Below, piece after piece: positions 22,033 through 33,500 of a DNA stretch of 64,000 nucleotides (positions are counted from its first letter, which is position 1; each line of letters starts with the position of its first letter). The notes under the pieces were generated by a model. The model ran no database searches and had not been told where the DNA came from. It saw only the letters and a list, made by a program, of their open reading frames with translations. This stretch comes from Ciona intestinalis (taxonomy: Eukaryota; Chordata; Ascidiacea; Phlebobranchia; Cionidae), in assembly GCF_000224145.3 (NCBI RefSeq), contig NC_020177.2, forward strand, positions 3,642,965 to 3,706,964, given 5' to 3'. The position numbers and the translations under genes were made by a program.

Positions 22033-23055
22033 ATGATGTCGTTATGGACGCTTTTCGGCTCATTTCTTTTCAAGTTTAGCACCATTTTAAAGCTTGCAGC
22101 AGCGTTTTATGTCGCTGTACCATTAGCCATTAAGTATGTGCCACAAATCGTAGCAAAGGCGACGTTCTTGAACTTTATTTGTCCCCCATTGCGACTGTTA
22201 AACTTAACAAAACCAGAGCAATGGGGCCTTTCAAATGTTACTAACTCTTCCATACAAAGTTCTGATGGTATAAACCTCGGCATGTGGCATATCAAGCCTA
22301 AGTACACCAGCCATTTGCAAAACGCTTCAAAAGTTATAATTTATTGCCATGGAAACGCAGGTCACCGAGGTTTTGGGCACCGTCGATATATTCTTAAGCT
22401 TTTTCAGAGCCTTGGGTATCATGTGATCGCATTTGACTACAGAGGGTTTGGTGATTCTGAAGGTAAACCATCACAGAATGGAGTCGTACAGGATACACTG
22501 ACTGTTTATAAGTGGGTTGTAAAACACACACAGTCTGAGTGCAGGATATATGTCTGGGGTCACTCACTAGGCACTTCAATTGCTACACATGCTATTGCAG
22601 AAGTACAATCAACCATGGTGAAACAACCAGAAGGTCTAATTCTAGAAGCACCATTTACTTCAATAAGCGAAGCTATTTTCCGGTACCCACTGTCGAGATA
22701 CCTTTTGCATTTATACCCAACTGAGTTCATACATAATCTAATTTGTGCTGCTTTTAAACGGAACAGTATTCAGTTTTCCACTGTACAAGTCCTGCCTTTA
22801 ATAAAATGTAAAGTTCTAATGCTTCATGCCATGGATGACACTAAAGTAGATTACAGCTTGGGTGAAAAACTTTTCAATGAAATGAAGGCATGTGGTATTT
22901 GCAAATGTCCGTTTATAAAGTTTTACTCGTTCGAAAAACTCCATGGTTTTGGACACAACTACATTCACAAGTATCCAAAGCTCCCTGCACTGTTAACTGA
23001 CTTTGAAGACAGCAAACCTGGCTCTGAGCAAGAGTTTTTATCAGCTACTTTTTAA
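22033..23055 (+). CDS. ABHD12-like alpha/beta hydrolase, intronless
   Basis: A 340-residue protein of the ABHD12 family, which hydrolyses lysophosphatidylserine or monoacylglycerol in vertebrates. A hydrophobic N-terminal segment (about residues 5-30) is a likely membrane anchor. The oxyanion region is YCHGNAGHRG (104-113). The nucleophile elbow is GHSLG with Ser178, and the acid is Asp268 or Asp269 (HAMDDTKVD). His308 lies in HGFGHNY. The S-D and D-H spacings of about 90 and 40 agree with ABHD12. The strand DYRGFGDSEGKP (135-146) is typical. The gene has no introns, although vertebrate ABHD12 has many, so a retroposed origin is possible (inference). The ATG at 22033 comes just before the membrane segment. 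Whether it is ABHD12, ABHD12B or a lineage-specific paralogue is not resolved. Confidence 0.9.
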   Translation: MMSLWTLFGSFLFKFSTILKLAAAFYVAVPLAIKYVPQIVAKATFLNFICPPLRLLNLTKPEQWGLSNVTNSSIQSSDGINLGMWHIKPKYTSHLQNASKVIIYCHGNAGHRGFGHRRYILKLFQSLGYHVIAFDYRGFGDSEGKPSQNGVVQDTLTVYKWVVKHTQSECRIYVWGHSLGTSIATHAIAEVQSTMVKQPEGLILEAPFTSISEAIFRYPLSRYLLHLYPTEFIHNLICAAFKRNSIQFSTVQVLPLIKCKVLMLHAMDDTKVDYSLGEKLFNEMKACGICKCPFIKFYSFEKLHGFGHNYIHKYPKLPALLTDFEDSKPGSEQEFLSATF

Positions 23056-23568
23056 GCTTGCATGCACTTTTATACTTCCATTGTGCTAAATTTTAAGCAG
23101 TTGATTTTAATGTATGAAATGTATTTCTTAGTTTAACTTGTTTACGATGTGCTTTACTGTTTGTTTTATTGTTTTCTCTGTAATGCAAAACCTCATATTT
23201 ACATTAATGACCAACTATAACAGTAGCGTTATGTGCAGATACATTTCAGTGTGCAATATATTTAATTATTAAACTAACCATTTTACTGACACATTATCAT
23301 TGACAATTCAAAACAATATTCAAATATTGCTTGCAAACAACAGTAAACTTAGCTTGTAGGGCAGAAATATTATATTGCATTGTACTTTAGTATTGTTTCA
23401 ACATATTAGTCAAAGGTACTTCTTAAATTGAGGTCCTTTTGAGGACATTTGTGTTTGATGTGTAAATGAAGAAGTGTTCTTTGTTATTTTATCTGAGACA
23501 TAACTTTGACTATATGACATGACCCCGTTGTATGGTTGAATGTAACATTACCGTAAAAGTGCTTGTGC

Positions 23569-23574
23569 AATAAA
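23569..23574 (+). terminator. Poly(A) signal of the ABHD12-like gene
   Basis: AATAAA about 515 bases after the stop codon. Confidence 0.55.
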
Positions 23575-23825
23575 CCAACTGTACTTAAAATTGAGTGTTA
23601 TAACCCAAGCTTCTGGCGGACTCGCCCACTAATATAACTACTAATACGCCCTACTAACATTCACACTGAGCTAAAAGGTGTTGCGACACTCATGTTTTAT
23701 GTGGTCCCATTACACTAATTAGACTAAAGCCGTACATAAACCAGTATAATTGACATACAACATATAACGGGCGTTCAATGCCCAGCATAGATAAAGTTAT
23801 ATAAATCTATCCTAATCCAGAGCTA

Positions 23826-24050
23826 TTTAAATGAAAGAATGTAACTTGACCAAGTCGCGTGGCGGGAAAACGACAGTCGTTAAAATATGGATGTTCTGTT
23901 TCATACACCTCATAGGTGCTTACGCGTTACCAATCAATTTGGACGACCCCTATGACTGGGTTGACCACCCATATGACTGGGACCACTGGGTTGGATCTAT
24001 TCCCATTAAGTGTCTTGCCCAAAGACACAAACGCCTACAATGGTAGCAGT
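23826..24050 (+). repeat. SINE-like repeat, near full length
   Basis: Best complete copy in the window, from the gaatgtaacttg head to the acaaacgcctacaatggtag tail. An internal duplication of ccctatgactgggttga/cccatatgactgggacca lies at 23947-23985. Confidence 0.7.
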
Positions 24051-24357
24051 ATTTCTATCTTTTAAACGACTTGACTGAATAATCCCCTCCCGGCTACTTT
24101 GGCAAACAGTAAAATTCGTCGGAAAAACCAACACAGATCGTCACAGATCAAACAACGCAATGTCAATCGCAATGTTTACCAAGACTGGAACGTTTCGTTG
24201 CTTTTATCGATTAATTAACAGCAAAACGTCAACTTTGAAAGAGGAACTAGTCCGCAGGTTACCTTTATCGTTCTGAGAACAGAACAGGATTCACATGGGT
24301 ACAACTGGTTCGCTAGTTCAAAGTAGTGCCATATAACCTCCAAATCGATTATAGGCA

Positions 24358-27300
24358 ATGGAAAGGATGAGTGATGAAACCCCAAGAAAACCAGCTGGTA
24401 AGAGTTTGCTGCTGTTAGTTAGGGTATTTACAACTAAGCTGAGATTTTTAGCAGGAGACGTCCTCAAAATATATAAGTCAGAAGTAAAGACAAATGCGAC
24501 TTCAGAGAGGTAAATAGGAACATTTTATTTATCTCTTCGAATAGGGTTATAGATTAATTAAAACCATTGTGAGAAGGGAATCAGCAACAAAATAGACTCG
24601 TAAAACTACTAGTTAAAACAATAACTTATGTCCAGTGATGAAAATATTGATGCAATAAGAAACTCTTCGGACGACTTTTATAAGGACGATGACGATGACG
24701 GAAAGGGTCTTGTTCCAACCGTGCTAAGGCAGCATATGCTGGAATACTACATGAAGAATGAACGAAGAGGAACATTCGTTGTGTTTAACCAAGAGGTTAA
24801 CAAGTGAAAGAGAATGTATTACTGAATTGTTTATATATAGTAGGGTAGGGGAAGATGGGACACCTTTAGCACGTAATATCCAAATATCCTAATCGTGTTT
24901 TAAACAAATAACAGCGGTCTATGGGAGTTGTTAGAATACGGTTTTATAATTCTTTGAATGTTCTTTGTTTACTACCAAATTGGACGAGAAAATAGAATGA
25001 ATAGGTGTCCCATCTTCCCCCACTCTACTATAAATATCGACAGTCAAAGTGTACATATGCATGCAGAGTAGAATAGTTCGTTATTTTCTATGCTGAAATA
25101 GATTAGACATTAGACGATATACACATATGCATATGGCAGCATAGTTGTGATGTAACATACCATGCAAGCCTACTAAAATGTATAGCATATAACTATTCAT
25201 CAAATCACGTAGCCACAAAAAATGTGTGGTCTTGGAAATACTGTTTGGTTCAGAACTTCGATAGAATGAGGCATCCAAGAAAGGGATCTGGGGTTGACGT
25301 TGAGATGTTGGTAAAATCAGCCAACAAACTTGGCTTTGAAGACGTGAGGGTTTTAAAGAACCAAACAACAGACGAAATCCGAGATCATTTACAAGAATGT
25401 AAGATAAATTATAAATCATACTGATTTTGTGATTTTGGCATACTCTATATCTATACTCACAAACTGAGACAAAAATGTTAGAGATAGGCAGAGAAAATGA
25501 CCAGTGGCATTGGTTTGGAAATGCTGGTTTGTTCGACGCCCTGATTCAGCTTTATCATAGTATACTGAAGTGACTTCAGTATCATATGGTTTTATACAAA
25601 CACGTTTTGTCCACGCAGTGTCCTACCAAGACCATTCAAATTGCGATTGCTTTGTTTGTGTTGTTCTCTCTCATGGAGAGTCAGATGGTGTTTTGTACAC
25701 AAAGGATGGAGATATTCATTTAAAAGAGATCCTGGACTCTTTCAAGGCAAGCAGATGTCCTTCTCTCGCCGGAAAACCGAAGCTGTTTTTTATTCAAGTA
25801 AGACGATATTTCAAAATTTGTTGCAAGAGCAGTGTCATGCAAACGAATTGTCGGCGTTTTTAATATAGTAGACTACTCTGGATGTTAGCATATATACATC
25901 ACATATCGGGTTTTTAACAATAAACGCCTTTGGAGTTGTGAGGATACGGTTATATACTTTTGTAAGTATTCTATTTTTACCAACCAACTAGGACGATAAA
26001 AACGAATGAAAACATGTCCTATCTTACTCCAGCTTGCTAATATGTTTTTGAAGGCGTGTAGAGGTGAAAAAAGGAGCACCCCAGTTGAGATCGAATACAA
26101 GTTTGATGTGACAGACAGTACACCTCCCGAAGAGCAGACAACCACAGTATTCACTATTCCAGCAGAAGCAGATTTTCTCATTGCACATGCTACACCGGAA
26201 GGTATTTACTAATCTGAGTACAAACAATAATAAAGGCCTAAACGAAATCACATATGTTTACGTGCAATATTTACAAACTTGTTTTAGGTCAACGGAACGA
26301 ATTAGGCGACCCGAATTGTCGAGTTTCTGAGAGGAAATTTATTTAAATTTGTTTTAGAAATCAAATTTGAATAGAACACATGATTTATACAGCAATATAG
26401 TAGACGTTATATACAATACACCAAATTTTGTTGCAGAGTTTTGTGCCTGGAGAAATAGAAGAGAAGGCTCAAGATTTATAAAAGCGTTATGTGGTTGTCT
26501 CGACCGCTATGCGGGTGATGATATAGAGCTGTTACAGGTATATTGTCATCATGTATTGAACTTTCTGTGACACTGGCAACTAGCCAAAATCTAATACAGA
26601 CCGACACCGGTATAATATGTCGGTACACACCGTTTATGATCAATTAAATCGCTTTGTTTGGGGTTATGCGTGATTGGTATATAGTGCTTGGATGTGTGTC
26701 CTATAGAAATAGGTTGTCGCCAAGACATATTAACAGAACGATTAGATTGGTTATAAAATAATCTAACCCAGTGGTAATGGGTTGTTTAAATTGTCAGTCA
26801 TATAGAAAGGTCACATACGTGGTACTTTGTAAGCTGGCACTAGGTGTATGAAACAGAACACCCGTGTTTTAACGACTGACGTCTTCCAGCCACGCTAGGA
26901 TAATCGTACATTCAGAAAACGGCTGCCTAAACGTTTAGTCTGTATAAACATATAGATATATGTTGCTGACCGTTTATGTTACAGATTTTAACAGTTGTGA
27001 ATCATCACGTTTCACATGGTTGGGACGGTGAGGTTTACAAATACGAGAAATCGAAACAAATTCCTTCAATAACAACTCAACTAACAGCTCAACTGTTTTT
27101 TACCAAGAAAAGTAAAAACAAGATCTGCCAGGAGGTAAATACGAAACAAATATTCTGCTTACCCCAATGTACTATTTATTGTGTCTTTCCAAAAATAGCA
27201 TTGTTTTAAAATTTAAACCAACTACCGTTACAGAAGCCGCAGGGAACGATAAAAGAAAATGAAAACGCCAATGCTCAAGCTAATGACGATTTTATAGCAC

Positions 27301-27380
27301 ATGAGGGTCAGGAAACTGAAAAAGAAATATCGCGACCTATTCCATCACCCCGCCATAAGAAAACCGAAACTCAAGTCTGA
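24358..27380 (+). CDS. Caspase (executioner-like, short prodomain), 9 exons
   Basis: Cysteine-aspartate protease of the apoptosis family. Exons: 24358-24397, 24452-24509, 24636-24795, 25254-25398, 25619-25797, 26054-26201, 26437-26537, 26985-27134 and 27234-27380. They total 1128 bases, 375 residues, and all phases close. The prodomain has about 75 residues with no CARD or DED recognised and carries an acidic run (YKDDDDDGKG). The large subunit has the catalytic His153 in LSHGESDG and Cys196 in IQACRG; the pentapeptide is split by intron 5. The spacing fits caspase-3/7. The small subunit carries CAWRNRREGSRF with the substrate-binding Arg, then ILTVVNHHVSHGWDG and a typical end TTQLTAQLFF. 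DVTDS between the subunits is a plausible cleavage site. An unusual hydrophilic C-terminal extension of about 50 residues comes from the last exon. A poly(A) signal lies at 27488-27493. Confidence 0.93.
24836..25032 (+). repeat. MITE copy, full length (family description)
   Basis: Best-preserved copy of the most abundant repeat here, lying in caspase intron 3. It is about 195 bp long, with ends tatagtagggtaggggaaga and the inverse ending cccccactctactata, giving near-perfect terminal inverted repeats of about 30 bases with TA at both borders. The inner blocks are tttaaacaaataacagcggt, then ggttttataattctttgaat and tttgtttactaccaaattgg. It has no coding capacity. The properties suit a Tc1/mariner-type MITE. 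Correspondence with the MITE reported from Ciona is likely but unchecked. Two subtypes occur: one with gggacacctttagca/aaggtgtccc inner ends, the other with ggtaagatgg/ggtatcccatcttacccc ends. Confidence 0.85.
25866..26043 (+). repeat. MITE copy filling caspase intron 5
   Basis: A diverged copy running from tatagtagactactctgg to tcctatcttactccagcttg. Its 3' end lies about 10 bases before the splice acceptor of the exon that encodes the active-site Cys. Confidence 0.6.
26745..26905 (-). repeat. SINE-like repeat copy, reversed
   Basis: Inverse core with ggtgtatgaaacagaacacc and gtcatatagaaaggtcacat. Lies in caspase intron 7. Confidence 0.6.
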
Positions 27381-27599
27381 ACATCATGCTTCGAGATTTA
27401 CCTATTTTGCTACAATAGCTGTTTTATAATGACTTTTTCACTAACTAAAGCAATCACTGGCGCCGGTTTTTAAACGTACTTTGATTTAATAAATTACTAC
27501 AAGGCTGAGCTGTTCAAAATTAGGGTTGGGAGGATTCATAAAGCAGGCAGCGAAAAAATGGCTGTTTTTTATATTTATAATAGATACTGATTGCTGTGT

Positions 27600-27792
27600 G
27601 ACGATGACACATTCGAATTATCACATTTGTAACTTTGCACGGCCTATACTAGAGATATCTCTAATTAGGCCGTGTAACTTTGTAAGTGAAAATTAGGACT
27701 TTTTATTATGTTTGTCTGACACAATAATCGACATTTAACAACCCATGAAAAACCACTGGATGTGTGTTGACAAGGTTCTCATAATGGTGACA
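27600..27792 (+). repeat. SINE-like repeat with an inserted hairpin
   Basis: The block tgtaactttg is followed by the 37-base palindrome at 27638-27674 and then by gtaactttgtaag again. The remaining repeat body (gtctgacacaataatcgac, aaaaccactggatg) follows. Confidence 0.55.
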
Positions 27793-27856
27793 GCGCCAAG
27801 CCTTTAACCTGTAACCTCTATAGTCGCCCGCTCTAACTGCGGTACCACGGCGCTCG
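27792..27856 (-). repeat. tRNA-like segment
   Basis: The minus strand reads gtggtaccgcagttagagcg, similar to an A box with D-arm. It is followed by gaggttacaggttaaaggc, a weak B box. Flanking cgcc/ggcg ends can pair. Probably a tRNA-derived SINE head rather than a functional tRNA gene. Confidence 0.4.
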
Positions 27857-30574
27857 ATTGACATATTCAGTTGCCGCAAGGTGTCGGGTAAGATCAATAG
27901 TCCAGGGAAAATCATTGCCAAAAAATAGAAGCAACCGTTTCTAATCAAGAATTAACTCGGCCCTAAAAAAATTGACCGCTTTTATAAATCAAATACTGAT
28001 ACGGCGTGTGGGTAAGCCTCAACAATCAACAACAAATGTGGAAATTCACCATTCTTTACATCCTACGACAACAACGGGTGTTCTGACAACCATGAACATA
28101 AAATGGAGTTTTAATATCATACGACCTAGAGCCAGTATTATATTAAGTAAATTCTATGTTTCTGTTTGTTTCTATAACAACTATAGCTGTGTACTTATAT
28201 CGGTCGTGTCAACGTTTTGTCTGCTGTCATATGCAGAGGTGATTCATCCACAACTATATACGCTTAATTTGTTGTATTAATCGTCATTGTAATCACATCC
28301 ATTGAGCGCTCGCAACGTCCTGCTACAGCAGGTCTATTCAGTTAGTTCATGCGAACAAGGAAGTGTCTTGCAATAAGGAAACGGTTATAAGGGGGCTGTT
28401 ATATATGTCAGTGCCAACAGACCAACGTCCACCCATATATTTTTACGTGTAAGCTCAGAAACTGTAAGATAAAAAATTATGGTAAAATTAATCACTTTTT
28501 GGAAGACGTTTTTAACATAAAGTAAATAGAAGTTTCTAATATAAAGTAACTGTATTGTAGGTCACGTTTATTAGCGGTCGTGTACAGGGTTATATTGTAT
28601 TGTAAAGATTGTTGCAAAAGTTTTGACTATATAGTCAGTATGGACACAGAACAGTATTTACAGGAAAATCTGTCCAAAACATGGTTTTTTTTTTATACTT
28701 AAGGGCCTGCATGAAATAAGTTGAAAGGTTTACATTCATGTGTGAATGCATGATTTTTTGCAAAGTTAAATTTTATAAAAGGGCAAACATGTAAGTTTTA
28801 ACCAGGTGTCCGTTTTTGCAATGTCGTGGCAATGACAAAAAGTTCTTATGTTTGCTATGGACAATATTTGAGATTCAAATGCAAATACACTTTGTGTGAC
28901 GGATCGCTGTTACGGTAACTGACTTGAATACAGCTTACACCGCATGTAAGAACATTGCTGGACGTTTTAAAATAGGTGGGAAATTTTAACGCATTGTCGT
29001 GTTATGAGTATAGGTAGAAATATGTGCCTAAGTCTAAACAAGTGTTTTCGTATGTATAACCGTATACTACGTTGAGTGACGCAGCATATAGTGAATCCAA
29101 ATGGGTTATAAAAACAGACGTATCCGCGGAAGCAATCGACAAAGTTATAAACGGCAGGTTTTAATTGGGTTAATCATGGCGTGCGTATAATAGGGAAAGT
29201 CTTATATATAAAAGCAACATATATTTTCTGAACGTTATTTCATTAAGGTAACAGTATAGGAAACACGTACAGTGTAAAATACACCGCGGCCAAGCAATTA
29301 GTTGCGTGGGTTCAGTTTAGTAAGCACAAAACATAAAGCCAATAGTCCACAGTATAACGTTAATGGCAGTTCATAAAAAGGCTAAACGAAAGATTTAGAA
29401 TCATTTTGCATTGAAACTTCGAAGGCTAAAAAGTCAAGCCCGTTTTTAGGCAAATCGTTTAAATATATCGTAGCGACATAGCGTGTCAAACATAGTGGAC
29501 AGTACCGCATTTAGCTCGCTTAAATTATTTGTAGACGGCCATGTATATGACGACCATACTACAGCAGCTTTACAGTCGTAAATAGGGTCCCAAAAGCATT
29601 TTAATTCAGCGAACAAGCAAATTATAGTCGGGAATAGACTTCAATTTGGCGATAATAAAACCGTATTCGGATATATATAGGGAGTAGGCCGTATTCGGAT
29701 ATAAGCTGTTTTTTAATATAACTGAACAATAATGAGTTTTATTCTATATGGGCGAGGTCATATATGACACGTAAAAAGAGACGTAAGATTTAGATTAGAG
29801 TTATCCCATTACCCCAAAATTAAAAGATTTAGTTACGTATTCGTACTGAATTAAAAATATTCTGTATTTGTAAATTATAATTTCTAGTTAAATTTTCAAA
29901 TAACAGCAGTATAATATAAGAACAAATTTTCGAATCGTGTTCTGAATGCGTCGATGTTGTCAGTCAGAAACAAAAACCGAAAACGCTGGGATACGTACGC
30001 GTATAAGTTTCGAAAGTTACTGGAATAATTTAATGCTTTTATGCCGAGAATGTATGTGGTTAAGCAAAACTTTAGATAAACAATGTATACCTTAAAAGTT
30101 AGAGCTCTGATGATTATTTTACGGTACTGGAAATCTGTATGGCCTGAAGTCCTATCGAGACAGCTAAGAAATGTCAGGCCTAGCTATAAAAATGCGTGAT
30201 TTTTAGCTATTTAAGAATATAAAGTACAAACTAGACAATAAAAGGGTATATGAATAATGTGTCATTTATTGCGTCAGAGTTGTTAATATGACGTAACAAA
30301 TAAGAAACACAACTGCTGTTTTTTAAATAATATTTGGCAGAAATAACATCAACAAGCATTAAAATTAATACATTATTGTAAAAAATCTCCTTTTCAAATA
30401 TTACCCACATAAAATTCGAACGATTTGTAGCGTTATTGTTGTTATGTGACAGTCACTACACGTATATTTTGCGCGCTCACGTATACCTCATGTATTCTCT
30501 TGTTTGTTTCATAGTTATTACGCGTTGTGAATCATCTATTCGTGTGGCTTGTAGTAGGAACTGCCAAGAGAAGC

Positions 30575-33500
30575 ATGATGCGTAGACGGAAACTGGGCAA
30601 GAGTAGAGAGAAAATAAAGTCACTCGATCCGGCAGCAATGAAGAAATCGCTCGAGAAAATAATGGAGGACGATAGTTTTAGGACCCAAATGTACGAGGAC
30701 ACAGTAAATGTGATAGTAAACCGATTGGAATGCGAACTTACAGATTTTTCTGAAGCAGACCTGCTTAATCTCGCGCAGGATACGTTTGAGGTGTCGAATT
30801 CCAGCCATAAGGTCGCTGTCGAAAAAGCTAGAAGCCAAGAAATCTCCAAGAAGTGCGTCTTGCGGCTACAAGTGATCAAAGCGGAGCACCTGGCTGCAAA
30901 AGACGTGGACGGCACTTCGGACCCTTACTGCTTACTGGGTGTTGTACCAGCGTCTCAGTACGTTAACTTGCGGTCGTCGAAAACTGTTACCGCGAACACA
31001 TCGGTCATAAATTCCACGCTTACTCCCGAGTGGAACGAAACGTTGGAACTCTTCGTAGAAAGAGAGCAAATTTCAAACAGTAATCTGCAGATTCAAGTTT
31101 GGGATAGCGACGAAGTAGTTGGGGGAAATGGGAACTTGAAGAAAGTAAAAGGAGTCAAAGGCGTTGGCAGGTAACGTAATCCAATGCATTGCCCACTTAT
31201 TTATTCCAAAAACACATAAATCTCAAAAAAACTTTTTTATTAGCATTTATTTTAGGCCAAGTATAGTTAAAATGTAAACTAAAATTGATCACGTAGGGCT
31301 GTATTGAAAGCTATAAGCTGCAGACATTGTTAAGGTCCGTGTTCGTGCGAGGACACACTATTGTTGTACGGTCTAACTTTTCGTGCGTCATGACATTTTA
31401 TCGTGTTTACCGCTGAAAATGCAAAAACAGACACTGATGTCGCATTTTTGGTAAATGTTAGTCAATTTGTTTCGACAATAAAGTAAAAAATAGGCCATGC
31501 GATTACGCTCACGTTAAAAAATAACATCGTTCTATGTACGTTTGCCGTATGGTACTGTGGGGTAAGATGGGATATACTGTTAGCACTTAGATCCCAATTT
31601 CTGATTGTTTTTTTTATGTAGTAACAACGCTATTTTAAAGCTGCGTGGCCACCGGTATAGAATTCGGTAACAATTCTTTGTTAACTATCAAATGGTTCAA
31701 GAAAAGATAATGAAAACATGTCCTATCCCCATCATCACTTTATACATGTCCCGTCTTACCCCACCCCACTATACGTCCCATATTACCCCGACTGACTATA
31801 TATATCTAACATTTGGTGCCAAACATACAATTAAGTGTGTCAGTTAAACACAAGTTAAGCTGTTGGACTTTGTATATAGCCTGGTTTGATTCACAAACAG
31901 CGCTGTTGGTTTTAATATGATTTGCGTAAAAAGCTATGATTTCACACAGAATTGTGATGCTTTTGTAGGTATATTGGTATCTGTTGTTGTTATATAGGCA
32001 ATATTCGGTAACCAAATTTAAAATGTCATGTTATAAAAATATGATAGTTTTTGGGATATAGTATAGGTTGGGGTAAGATGGTCCATGTTTTCATTTTCTT
32101 TTCTCGTCCCATTTGAGGGTGAATATATTTATATAGAGCATCATGTGCTAGTGGTATTCACCCACATTATACAAGTCAAGTAAAGTACACAGTATAGCGA
32201 CGGCTGTTTATACAATACATTGAGTATCCAGTTTCTTTATATTTAAGGATCAATGTACTGTATAGCGGTAGGCTATATAGCGTAACCATAGCTTAATAAT
32301 ACAACTTCTTTATTAAACTATGGCGTGAACCATAACGGGATACATATTGCGTTGTAAAACTTTTGTAATTAAGATAAAGTACCACAACGACGCCAGCTTG
32401 TTAATAATTAAGATTCTGACAACTTAAAACTATAACCTTGAGCGTTTAAAAGCTAGCTCGAACATGATCTTTATCTAAAGGCATGCCTATCATTCTACGT
32501 GTGGCGTACCCGTAGCAATTCCAGAAACTACTTTTGTCGGATTTTAGATTTTGAGGTCACTGGGTGTAATTTTAGCGCGCGTTGTTCAATAAAGTTTTAA
32601 AATTTTAATGAAAACATTGACTTGTGGCGATACAAGGTATTTTTACGTCGTTTGGCTGACTTTTTTTAGCGTGACAACGACTTTGGTAATAAGGGTGAAT
32701 AAATAATTAATTTTGGGCCGAATATAGACTGACTAACGTGTTATAAATTACAATTTAGTGGTAAATCGTGGGTAGCAATTTAGCAAAGAGTAATTTAGAT
32801 TTATTCCCATCTTTATAATCTTTACAACTATAATACTAAATCCGTGATACCTATCTATAAACCCTTTAAATGTTATTGCTTTTCTTATAAGCATTATTTT
32901 AAATCCGATTACCCCGTCTGCTAGCACTTCACAATAGAAGTATAGTGGAGTGGGGAGAGATGGGACACCTTTTTATTCTATTTTCTCGTCCCATCTGGTA
33001 GTAAACAAAAAGTATTCAATGAACTATAAAACCGTATCCTCACGACTCCTATATAGACCGTTGTTAATTGTTTAAAACACGACCGGCATCGGGTATATCT
33101 TCCCCCACCCTACTCTATGTGTGTAATACGTTACAGGCTATAATACACATCGTGTATTGTTCTGGCGATATTACAAACACATATTTCTCCAAGCCGTTTA
33201 AATTAAAATTGCAATTTCTCGCTTAGAGCTTTGGAACCTTTTCCGCTGTCATACTTGCAGGTGTTATTTATCAATATTGAATCGACATATGCAATATAAC
33301 AAATGTATGCTTCCAAAAATATTACCGTTAGAATACCCCATATGGTGTTTTTAACAGTCAGAAACGCTATTCTAAAGGTGTGAGGATACAGTCATACTAA
33401 ACTCTGTTTAGTACCAAATGGGACGATATAAAAGAGAAATAAAGGACCATTTTACCCCAACCTCCCATATGATATATACAGTGTAAACATATTTCGGTGT

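Larger units (their letters stand above)
23056..24357. other. 3' region of the ABHD12-like gene and upstream region of the caspase gene
   Basis: The AT-rich 3' UTR runs to a poly(A) signal at 23569-23574. Next come a short unique stretch and a complete SINE-like repeat (23826-24050). About 300 bases of unique sequence then precede the caspase start, with no distinctive promoter motif. Confidence 0.45.
27381..30574. other. Long intergenic region between caspase and Munc13-like genes
   Basis: This 3.2 kb region contains the caspase poly(A) signal (27488-27493), a SINE-like copy interrupted by a 37-base hairpin (27600-27792), a tRNA-like segment (27792-27856, minus) and a fragment of the third repeat (29745-29815). 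Open frames at 27706-27948 and 27972-28280 lack splice or codon support. A direct repeat, cgtattcggatata, occurs twice near 29660-29703. Otherwise it is unique AT-rich DNA. Confidence 0.45.

Noticed and set aside
27706..27948. Minus-strand ORF of 80 codons
   Set aside because: Lies across a SINE-like tail and a tRNA-like segment; no splice or homology support.
27972..28280. Plus-strand ORF of 102 codons
   Set aside because: Composition is not protein-like, there is no recognised domain, and it is in an intergenic region.
30532..30915. Minus-strand ORFs over Munc13-like exon 1
   Set aside because: Antisense shadows; the plus strand carries a C2 domain here.
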